From JBHGXV01 sp041920505 (GTDB taxonomy: Bacteria > Bacillota > Bacilli > Brevibacillales > Brevibacillaceae): a stretch of 56,501 nt of DNA. The first letter of the stretch is position 1; the number at the start of each line of letters is the position of its first letter. The stretch is from NCBI GenBank assembly GCA_041920505.1, contig JBHGXV010000019.1, forward strand, positions 1 to 56,501. Reading direction: 5' to 3'. The notes beneath the pieces were generated by a model. The model ran no database searches. It saw nothing but the letters and a program-made list of their open reading frames with translations, and was not told the DNA's origin. The position numbers and the translations under genes are program-made. This document shows positions 7,108-14,053 of the stretch, in pieces.

Positions 7108-8760
7108 ATGCATACCGAGTGGAGCCTGACCGTTGGCGATGCGTTGAAACGTCCGCTGTTTCGGCATGCCGACGTCGTCGCCGGCAGCCGCGGCCTGGCC
7201 CGCCCGATCCGCTGGGTCCACGTCCTGGAGACGGCGGAGAACGCCTCGTTTCTCAACGGAGGCGAACTGATCCTCTCCACGGGCATGGGTTTCGGCGACG
7301 ATCCGGCGAAACGGCTCGCCTACCTGCACGAACTGATCCGGCGCAAAGCGGTCGGGTTGTGCGTCGAACTGGGGACGCACATCCGCGACATCCCGGCTGA
7401 CATGCGCGAATTGGCCGACCACCACGATTTCCCGCTGATCGTATTTCACCTGCCGGTCCGCTTCGTCGACATCACGCTCGATTTGCACGAGCGAATCGTC
7501 AACCGGCACACCGAGGCCCTGCGTCGGCTGGAGGCGTATTCGCGCGAACTGCAGCAGTTGACGCTGAAAGTGCAGGGACTTGCGCGGCTGTTGCAGCATT
7601 TTCAATCGTTCGTCCACACCCAGACGTTTTATCTCCCGCTCGACGGTGCCCCGCTGTTTGTACCCGCGATGACGCAAACCGTGCAAACCGAACTGGCTGC
7701 CCTCCTGGACGAGGCCCGCAAGTCCGGACGGCTGTCCGAAGAGTCAGGCGGCCTGTTTGCCATCTCCGAAAAAAAGCAGTTCCTCTACCAGCCCATCGTG
7801 GCGATGGGCCACGTGCTCGCCTACCTCGGCATCGTGTTGTACGAGCGGGAGCCGGACGAATTTTTGCTGCTGACGCTGGACTACACGGGGACTGCGATAG
7901 CGCAAATCCTGCTGCGCCAGATGTTTGCCGAAGAGCGCGCCCTGGACAGCCAGACCCGTCTGTTGGACGACATCCTGCAGGACAAGATCACGCAGGAAGA
8001 GCAGATCCGCACCTTGCTCGGCCTCAAGCAAGGGCACAAGACGCCTGCCTATTTTTGCGCCATCGCCGAGGTCGTCGGCCTGGGCGTGCGCCAACAGGCG
8101 GACGCCGAACTGCCGGCACACGACTTGTTCGGGGTATTTCGCTCCATCCTCGCCCGCTTTGGCTTCCGCTCGCTGATGCGAAGCAAGGGGTATCGGCTCT
8201 ATTTGTTGCTGATCCACTCCGGCCGCGCGCAGGACGCGCACGAACAGGCGAAAAAAGCGCTGGCCGAACTGAAGCGGACCACGCAGAAAGCCTTGGGACC
8301 CGAGGCGGACATCCGCTTCGGGGTGAGCCGGTTGTCGGAGCGCTACGCCGAGGCGCACCGCCACTTCCGCGAAGCGGAGCAGTCGCTCCTGTTCGGGGCC
8401 GACTTTTCCAGTCCGTTCTTTGATGATCTGGGCGTCTACCGACTGCTGTTGCAGGTCAATGACGGGTACGTGCTCGACTCGTTCATCGCCGATTACCTCG
8501 GCCCGTTGCTCGCCTGCGACGAGAAGACCAATAGCCAACTCGTCCGCACGCTGCGAGCGCTGTTGGACGCGAACGGCTCGAAACAGGACGCGGCCGAGCG
8601 CTTGTTCATCCGCAGGCAGACCCTCTACCACCGCCTGGAAAAGATCAAGGAGCTGATCGGCGACCCGTTCGCCTCGCCGGATCGGCGGCTCTGCCTGGAA
8701 GTGGCGCTTCGGGCGCACGATTGGCTGCACCGCGATCCCAAACAAAAACAGGACGCCTGA
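7108..8760 (+). CDS. PucR-family transcriptional regulator of the pyrimidine cluster
   Basis: 550 aa. The N-terminal PucR ligand-sensing domain (about 1-125) opens with SLTVGDALKRPLF. The middle part is a GGDEF-like fold without the GGDEF motif. The C-terminal PucR helix-turn-helix (about 490-545) contains ANGSKQDAAERLFIRRQTLY followed by HRLEKI. PucR proteins sense nucleobase-catabolic intermediates and activate or repress degradation genes. The divergent position suggests it controls mmsA-preT-preA-hydA. Two ATG codons are possible; the second (7108) is preferred because AAAAGGATG is 8-9 bases from it and only 3 from the first. Confidence 0.9.
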   Translation: MHTEWSLTVGDALKRPLFRHADVVAGSRGLARPIRWVHVLETAENASFLNGGELILSTGMGFGDDPAKRLAYLHELIRRKAVGLCVELGTHIRDIPADMRELADHHDFPLIVFHLPVRFVDITLDLHERIVNRHTEALRRLEAYSRELQQLTLKVQGLARLLQHFQSFVHTQTFYLPLDGAPLFVPAMTQTVQTELAALLDEARKSGRLSEESGGLFAISEKKQFLYQPIVAMGHVLAYLGIVLYEREPDEFLLLTLDYTGTAIAQILLRQMFAEERALDSQTRLLDDILQDKITQEEQIRTLLGLKQGHKTPAYFCAIAEVVGLGVRQQADAELPAHDLFGVFRSILARFGFRSLMRSKGYRLYLLLIHSGRAQDAHEQAKKALAELKRTTQKALGPEADIRFGVSRLSERYAEAHRHFREAEQSLLFGADFSSPFFDDLGVYRLLLQVNDGYVLDSFIADYLGPLLACDEKTNSQLVRTLRALLDANGSKQDAAERLFIRRQTLYHRLEKIKELIGDPFASPDRRLCLEVALRAHDWLHRDPKQKQDA

Positions 8761-8782
8761 TGGGGCATCCTGTTTTTGTTTC
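8743..8782. terminator. Bidirectional terminator between the PucR gene and the subtilase gene
   Basis: Arms AAAAACAGGA and TCCTGTTTTT with a T-rich tail on both strands. The two genes converge here, and the hairpin overlaps the last codons of the regulator gene. Confidence 0.75.
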
Positions 8783-8783
8783 G

Positions 8784-11045
8784 TCAGTTTCCGGGGTAGC
8801 TCATGGTCAGCGTAAATTTGGCGGCTCCGCCCGATTTGGCGTAGACCCGCACCTTGTAGGTACCGGCTTCGGTCACGTCGTATTCCAGCGCCTCCGGCTT
8901 CTGTTTGGTCAGTGATTTGGCCACGGTTTTCCCCTTGCTGTCTTTCAGGTACAGGTCGAGGTCGGCCTTGCTGTCCCAGGTGAGGGACAGCTTGATCTTG
9001 CCCGGCTGGGTGACGTTCAGTTTGTACTCCAGGTACCGCTTGTTGCCCGCGCCTTTCGTGCTTGTGACCGTGCCTATCTTTTTCTCCTCCTTGACCTGGC
9101 TGGTGCTCTGCAACTGGCCGGTGGTGGCAAGCGCGTACGGTTGCGGTCCCTTCGGCACGTTGTAGGCGGTGATGGTCACGGTGTACGTCCCGGCCTCCGG
9201 CTGGGGCAAATAGACTTGTTCCACGTTGTTCACATTGTCTACCTCGTCGTTGAACGGGGCCTCAAACATGTCGTTGCCGTTGTAGACCTTGCCGCTCGGC
9301 GTTTTCACCACCAGATTGAGGTCGTTGACCAGTTGCCGTGTGGCGGTGGGCAAGCCGGGGTAATCGGTCCAGACAAGGGTGGTGACAAACGGCTTTGACG
9401 TGTCTGTTACCTGGATGGTGTAGGTGGCGGTGTCGTTTGTCTTCATGCCGACCGTCTGATCGGCGAACGTGGTGGCGATGGCCGCTTGCAGGTTGGCCCG
9501 GCCAAATCCCTGTTCAAACAAGCCCAGACGCAAATCGTCCGCACCCGTGATCAGCATGGCCTTGATCAGGGCACTGCTCGGGGAGGCGATTCCCTTCTCG
9601 TTTAAAAACTGCCGCACCTGGGCCACACCCCCGGCCAGCACCGGGGTCGCCATGCTGGTGCCGCCCATATAGGCGTATTTCTGGTTAAACGGGGACCAGA
9701 AATGATCGTCCGGCGCAAGCGATGAGCGGGTTGAGAGGATGTACGTGCCTGGCGCGACGATATCGGGCTTGAACCGGCCGTCCGCCGTCGGGCCGCGGCT
9801 GCTGAAATAGGCCACCTCGTCCGGGTTGTCGGAAACATCCTCGTGAAACCGCACACTCTCCGAAGCGCCGACAGCAATCACGTTTTTCGCCGTAGCCGGA
9901 CTGATAACGGTCTGCCAGCCGTACTCACCATTGTTTCCCGCAGCGACCAGGGCGGTCATGTCCTTGTGGTTCCAAAGAAACTCGTCAGCCTCGTACGAAT
10001 CTTGGGTATATTCGCCGTAACTGTCTGTCCCCCAGGAGTCGGAGTGAATGCGCGCTCCGAGCTGGTACGCTTCCGTCCACATCGTCGCCAGGTCTCCCTG
10101 CAATTCTCCCTGTTCGTCGTCCATCGCGTGGAACACCAGCTTGGCGTCCGGAGCCATGCCTTTGTACTTCCCGTTCGATGCTTTGCCCGTGCCGAGGATC
10201 GAACCGGCGACGTGCGTGCCGTGCCCGTGGCGGTCACTGGCGTCATCGGGCCTTCCCACCGGAATCAGCTTGACGATCTGTCCGGCGAAGTCGGGGTGGA
10301 TATGCGCCGGATCGCCCGTGTCCAGTCCGCTGTCAGCGACGCCGACAATCTGGTTTTTCCCGGTATAGCCGGTGGTTCTGAGCGTGTCGGCATGGATGAT
10401 GCCCGCCGCCACGTTATTGTACAGCTTCCGTTTCCCGACCGGCAGCACCGCGATCACGTCGTCCGACTCCAGCAGTTTCGCAATCGTCTCCCCGTCTGCC
10501 GACAGGCGGGCCAGCCGTCTCGACTTGGTGGCGGACTCATCCAGCGATTCCGCGTGCGGCGCCGCTTGTTTCACCGCGCGGCTCATGTCCTTCTGGCCGT
10601 CGAAGCCGACGACGACCACGTCCCTGGCTTCCTTGTCGTCCAGGGCCTTGCGCAGCCCAGGCGCCAGTTTGTAGGCGTTGTAAAACGGATAGACCCGTTC
10701 GACAAAGGAGAGCGCCTTCAGCCGTTTTTGGTCAAACCCGGCGGGAAGCTTGGCGATAAAGGCGAAATCGGGTATGTAGTCGCCAAGCGAGACGCCCATC
10801 TCCTCCACCGCTTCCTTCCATTCCTCTTCGATCGGCCCGGCAAATGTGACAATCACCAACCGGGAAGAGCGCCCCGCTTCGGACAGGTGTTTCCCCTCTG
10901 CCGTTTGCAGCGAGAGCGAGTCCTTCGCCTCGATATTGGCATTCCCCTCTCGCAGGGACTCATGCTTTGCCGCGGCAGGAACACCGCTTGCCAACAGCGA
11001 CAGGGCCATTGTGACAACCGCCAGACCGTGCCACGTTCGCTTCAC
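8784..11045 (-). CDS. Secreted subtilisin-like serine protease with C-terminal PPC-type domain
   Basis: 753 aa. A Sec signal peptide occupies about residues 1-26 (basic start, hydrophobic core, VPAAAK). The propeptide ends near the start of the S8 domain at about 215. The catalytic triad is visible: Asp in VADSGLDTGD, His in HGHGTHVAGS, Ser in GGTSMATP, with the oxyanion Asn in AAGNNG. The SDSWGTDSYG segment resembles the large oxidation-tolerant KP-43-type subtilases. Two beta-sandwich regions follow; the last (about 655-753) looks like a bacterial pre-peptidase C-terminal domain, often cleaved during maturation. GTG at 11045 is chosen because AAAGGAG lies eight bases before it; the earlier GTG overlaps that site. 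Confidence 0.9.
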   Translation of the reverse strand: MKRTWHGLAVVTMALSLLASGVPAAAKHESLREGNANIEAKDSLSLQTAEGKHLSEAGRSSRLVIVTFAGPIEEEWKEAVEEMGVSLGDYIPDFAFIAKLPAGFDQKRLKALSFVERVYPFYNAYKLAPGLRKALDDKEARDVVVVGFDGQKDMSRAVKQAAPHAESLDESATKSRRLARLSADGETIAKLLESDDVIAVLPVGKRKLYNNVAAGIIHADTLRTTGYTGKNQIVGVADSGLDTGDPAHIHPDFAGQIVKLIPVGRPDDASDRHGHGTHVAGSILGTGKASNGKYKGMAPDAKLVFHAMDDEQGELQGDLATMWTEAYQLGARIHSDSWGTDSYGEYTQDSYEADEFLWNHKDMTALVAAGNNGEYGWQTVISPATAKNVIAVGASESVRFHEDVSDNPDEVAYFSSRGPTADGRFKPDIVAPGTYILSTRSSLAPDDHFWSPFNQKYAYMGGTSMATPVLAGGVAQVRQFLNEKGIASPSSALIKAMLITGADDLRLGLFEQGFGRANLQAAIATTFADQTVGMKTNDTATYTIQVTDTSKPFVTTLVWTDYPGLPTATRQLVNDLNLVVKTPSGKVYNGNDMFEAPFNDEVDNVNNVEQVYLPQPEAGTYTVTITAYNVPKGPQPYALATTGQLQSTSQVKEEKKIGTVTSTKGAGNKRYLEYKLNVTQPGKIKLSLTWDSKADLDLYLKDSKGKTVAKSLTKQKPEALEYDVTEAGTYKVRVYAKSGGAAKFTLTMSYPGN

Positions 11046-11065
11046 GTCACCCACTCCTTTATGTT

Positions 11066-11110
11066 CACGTTAAACATGTTTCATTATAACGTGTTTTCCA
11101 AAATTGTACA
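11066..11110 (-). promoter_or_regulatory. Subtilase promoter with nested inverted repeat
   Basis: On the minus strand TGTACA (-35, 11110-11105) and a perfect TATAAT (-10, 11088-11083) are 16 bp apart. The -10 is embedded in an inverted repeat CACGTTA / TAACGTG (11066-11072 and 11087-11093), which encloses the perfect palindrome AAACATGTTT (11072-11081). A protein binding there would block the promoter, so a repressor site is inferred. Confidence 0.5.
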
Positions 11111-11150
11111 TGCTTTTCGACCATTCCGTCATGAACGAATGGCAAACGCA

Positions 11151-11193
11151 AAAAACCGCCCGCATCCCCCGACGGGACGCAAGGCAGTTTTTG
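11151..11193 (-). terminator. Terminator after the tandem AAA+ gene
   Basis: On the minus strand the arms CTGCC..GCGTCCC and GGGGATGC..GGCGG are followed by six T, just beyond the stop of the AAA+ reading frame. Confidence 0.6.
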
Positions 11194-11198
11194 TTGGT

Positions 11199-12904
11199 TC
11201 AGACGCCTGAGCGAAACAGCGGGGCGAAATCGTCCCACACCAGCAGGCTGAGTCTATCCCGTGTCCGGGCATCGGGGGGCAAAGCGGCCAGCCGAAACAC
11301 CTGTTCCAGCAGACTTGCCTGAACCAGATCGCGGGCAAACCGGGCGTTGCCCTCAAGCCGACCGGTTTGTTGCCGACGCAAAAGCTCCTCCACAAGGCGC
11401 GGCACCGCCTGTTCGTCCAGCCGGTACCCTTTTTCCTCCACGTCGGCCCGGATGATCTGCAACAACTCTTCCGCCGTGTAATCGGGAAACACGAACGTCT
11501 TTTTGAACCGTGAAGCAAGCCCCGGATTGGCGGCCAGCAGCCGTTCCATCTCTTCGGGATATCCGGCCAGGATGACGACCAGATTCTCCTGGTGGCGAGT
11601 CATCTCGTCCACCAGCGTGTCGATCGCTTCCCTGCCGAAGTCGGTCTCGCCGCCTGTCGCAAGCGCGTACGCTTCGTCGATGAACAAGACGCCGCCCAAA
11701 GCCTCGCGAATTTTGCGCCGGGTCTTCGCCGCCGTCTGGCCGACATAGCCTGCCACCAGGTCGGCGCGGCCAGCGACGATGAGATGACCGCGCTTGAGAT
11801 AGCCAATCTCCCGCAATAACTGGGCGTACAGGTGCGCCACGGTGGTCTTGCCCGTGCCGGGATTGCCGATGAACACGCTGTGCAGTTCCACCGGGACGGC
11901 GGGCAATCCCGCCTCTCTCCGCTCCCGCTGCATCCGCACAAACGCCGCCAGTTTCGCCAGTTCCGCTTTTACCCCATGCAGTCCCACCAGTCGACTGATC
12001 CGCTCACGCGCTTCCTCCCCCCGCGCATCGGCGGCTTCGCCCGCTTCACCGGACACGCGCGGCGAACGGTCGTCTGCGAAATCGTCGGGGGACAACAGGG
12101 TGAAATCGTCGATCCAAAGCGGCTCGTCCGACTCCAGCCGCCTGCTTTTGGCGAAGATCGCCGACAGCACGATGTTTTTCACCGTCCGCGCGTTGCCAAA
12201 GGTTTCGTCGACGCGTTCCCGCTCGATCCGCTCCCGCAGGGCGGCAAGGGCGGCCGGCGCAAAGGCATAATCGTTTCGCTTCGCCACTCGCCGGGCGATC
12301 TCCACCAGCTCGTCCGTCGAGTAATCGGGCAAGTGGAAGTGGTTGTTCACCGGAAACCGGCTGCGCAAGCCCGGATTGGCCATAAGAAACGTCCGCATCT
12401 CCTCCGGATACCCGGCGAGGATGACGACGAAGCGGCCGGCGTACTCACCGCTGGTCATGGCCGCCACCAGCGTGTCGATGGCGACTTGGCCGTAGTCGCT
12501 GCCGTGGCTGTCGGCCCGCTTCAGGCTGTAAGCCTCGTCAATGAACAAGACGCCGCCGGCCGCTCGGCGAATGGCGTCCATCGTGCGTTGTTCGGTCTGG
12601 CCGACGTAGGCCCGACCAGGTGCGAACGATCCACTTCCACGACCTCGTCGCGCTCCAACAGGCCAAGTTCGTGGTACAGGCGGGCCAGCAAGCGGGCAAG
12701 CGTGGTTTTTCCCGTGCCGGGATTGCCGGTCAGCACCGCGTGCAACTCCAACCGATCCGGCATCATCCACCCCTGTTGGCTTCGCAGCCGCTGATACGTC
12801 AAAAACCGGGAAAGGTGCTTCACCCGCTCCTTGATCTCCGCTAGTCCAACCAGGGATTCCAGCTCCTGAAGCGCACCTTCGTCACCTGTCCGTTCGTTTT
12901 CCCC
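11199..12904 (-). pseudogene. Tandem CbbX/SpoVK-type AAA+ ATPase, frameshifted and without a start codon
   Basis: Two AAA+ modules of the CbbX/SpoVK/EccA type. Module one has Walker A GNPGTGKTT in one frame (down to about 12615) and Walker B GGVLFIDEAYSL in another. Homology resumes with YVGQTEQRT after a run of three G at about 12615; four G would restore the frame, so a one-base deletion is the simplest reading. Module two is intact (GNPGTGKTTVAH, GGVLFIDEAYAL, sensor and arginine-finger region). Upstream, conserved sequence (ELESLVGLAEIKERV) continues in frame to TAA at 12905-12907 with no ATG, GTG or TTG before the conserved part. So the true gene probably continued into the next entry and was also cut by a nonsense codon. 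Sequencing error is possible for the G-run but less so for both lesions. Confidence 0.75.
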
Positions 12905-13375
12905 TTATGCCGCTTCCGCCAGTGGGTCGCCCACCGCCGATTGCCATTCACTGCCAAGCAGCCCCCACTCGCGCAGCGACTCTGACAGATCGGCGAGCAA
13001 GTCGGACGAGTAAAACACGCCTTTCATTGACTCGGCGGCCAGCCGTGCCCGCTCGTCAAGCACCGCAAGAAGGGCCTCGCTTTGCGCAAACAGGGCGGCG
13101 AGCCGCTCAAATGTCTGCCGCATCGTATGATCTTTTGCTGCCTCGGCCGCTTCCTGTCCCTTGGCCAATCGCTCCCGCCACCGCTCCGCCTGCGCCAATC
13201 GCTCCCCGACGGCGGCAATCAACAGCTCGGCCTGTTTTTTGCGAATCGCGGGCAGGGCGGCGATCCATTCCGCTTCATCGGCCATTTCCTCCGCTTGCGC
13301 GGGCAGAGCCTTAGTCTCTGTGTGGTCCTCGACCGTTGACGCCATCATCCGTTCGGTCGAACACTCTCTCTTCAT
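12905..13375 (-). CDS. Helical N-terminal piece (156 aa) of the broken AAA+ protein, or a small separate gene
   Basis: Starts at ATG 13375 behind AGGGAGGA and ends at TAA 12905-12907. The product is almost entirely charged alpha-helix (repeats such as AQAERWRERLAKGQEAAEAA), consistent with a coiled coil. The frame after the TAA is the same one that encodes the first AAA+ module. I therefore infer that it was the N-terminal domain of one long AAA+ protein before a CAA/GAA/AAA-to-TAA change. A stand-alone partner protein is the alternative. A Crp/Fnr-type box lies just upstream of its ribosome site. Confidence 0.6.
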   Translation of the reverse strand: MKRECSTERMMASTVEDHTETKALPAQAEEMADEAEWIAALPAIRKKQAELLIAAVGERLAQAERWRERLAKGQEAAEAAKDHTMRQTFERLAALFAQSEALLAVLDERARLAAESMKGVFYSSDLLADLSESLREWGLLGSEWQSAVGDPLAEAA

Positions 13376-13390
13376 CCCGTCGTTCCTCCC

Positions 13391-13406
13391 TGTGATTTAC
13401 GTCACA
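13391..13406. promoter_or_regulatory. Perfect Crp/Fnr-type box TGTGA-N6-TCACA upstream of the AAA+ gene
   Basis: TGTGATTTACGTCACA lies immediately before the AGGGAGGA ribosome site of the minus-strand gene starting at 13375. On that strand a plausible -10 (TACAAC, 13416-13411) is just upstream, so the box would overlap the transcription start, a repressor position. It matches the Fnr consensus known from Bacillus. Confidence 0.5.
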
Positions 13407-13662
13407 CCCTGTTGTATCACGTTTTCGTCTGAGTGAAAAGCGCGGAAAAAACCGTCACGCCGCTCGGATTTGCGAGTATCTCGATCGATCTCGGCGTGTA
13501 CGCGTGCCAGGGCCGCCAGTGTGCCCACACGACAAAAAATCTGACGAGAAAAGCCGAATTGTGCGCTTCCCCAGGAAATCAGCCCGTACCGGCGACACGT
13601 CACCTCGCTGTCGGGTGAGGCGGGTGCGGCAGAAAATCAGCGTACAGCCCGCACGTAACCAC
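13407..13662. other. Intergenic stretch with no supported gene
   Basis: Between the helical protein start and the terminator-like hairpin. Only short overlapping open frames without good ribosome sites or recognisable composition are present on either strand. Apart from the putative promoter parts near 13411-13440 I see nothing in it. Confidence 0.5.
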
Positions 13663-13703
13663 AAAGCCCCCGTGCGTCCCAACCGGGTGTCACGGGGGTG
13701 TTT
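13663..13703 (-). terminator. Hairpin downstream of the parEC operon's last gene
   Basis: Arms CCCCCGTG and CACGGGGG enclose about 15 nt, 13 bp beyond the stop of the 109-aa gene. The T-tract is short (GCTTTG), so termination efficiency is uncertain. Confidence 0.45.
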
Positions 13704-13715
13704 AAAAGATATCGA

Positions 13716-14045
13716 TTACAAGGCGGAAAACGCGGTGAGCAGCGTCGGTTGCCGCAGTGTGCCGCCCGTGGGCAATGTCACGGTGACCACGCCTGTTGCC
13801 GCCTGTTCGTCGGTCCATTCAAACGTGAACGAAAACGGCTTGCGCACCGCAGGTTCCTCTTCGGGCAGCGTAGCCAACATCCCCCGCAGGGTGTCGGGCA
13901 AGAGCGGCACTTCGACCCGCTCGCCCCCCTGCGCAGGCAGGGTAAGCCATTTGGGGGCGTCTTCAAAGTAAGAGACCGTGTCGAGCAACAGCGACACCTG
14001 GGACCAGCTCAATTCCGCGGTAAACGGAGCAAATGCTTGTGCCAT
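13716..14045 (-). CDS. 109-aa protein of unknown function, translationally coupled to parC
   Basis: Follows parC with its start region overlapping or abutting the parC stop. The ATG at 14045 (MAQAFAPF) is preferred, with GAGG six bases before; an in-frame ATG at 14057 overlaps the parC TGA as ATGA. The product is soluble, without membrane segments or cysteines, with an N-terminal helix and a probable beta-rich remainder (WTDEQAATGVVTVTLPTGG). I do not recognise a family. Tight coupling to the topoisomerase IV genes suggests co-expression, not a known joint function. Confidence 0.7.
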   Translation of the reverse strand: MAQAFAPFTAELSWSQVSLLLDTVSYFEDAPKWLTLPAQGGERVEVPLLPDTLRGMLATLPEEEPAVRKPFSFTFEWTDEQAATGVVTVTLPTGGTLRQPTLLTAFSAL

Positions 14046-14053
14046 AACCATCC

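Noticed and set aside
12905..12907. Stop-codon reassignment (TAA as sense) to explain two in-frame TAA codons
   Set aside because: Many intact genes here end in TAA with terminators right behind, so TAA is a normal stop.
13397..13603. Minus-strand frame of 68 codons upstream of the AAA+ gene
   Set aside because: It covers the Fnr box and ribosome region of the next gene, has no credible ribosome site and looks like random GC-rich translation.
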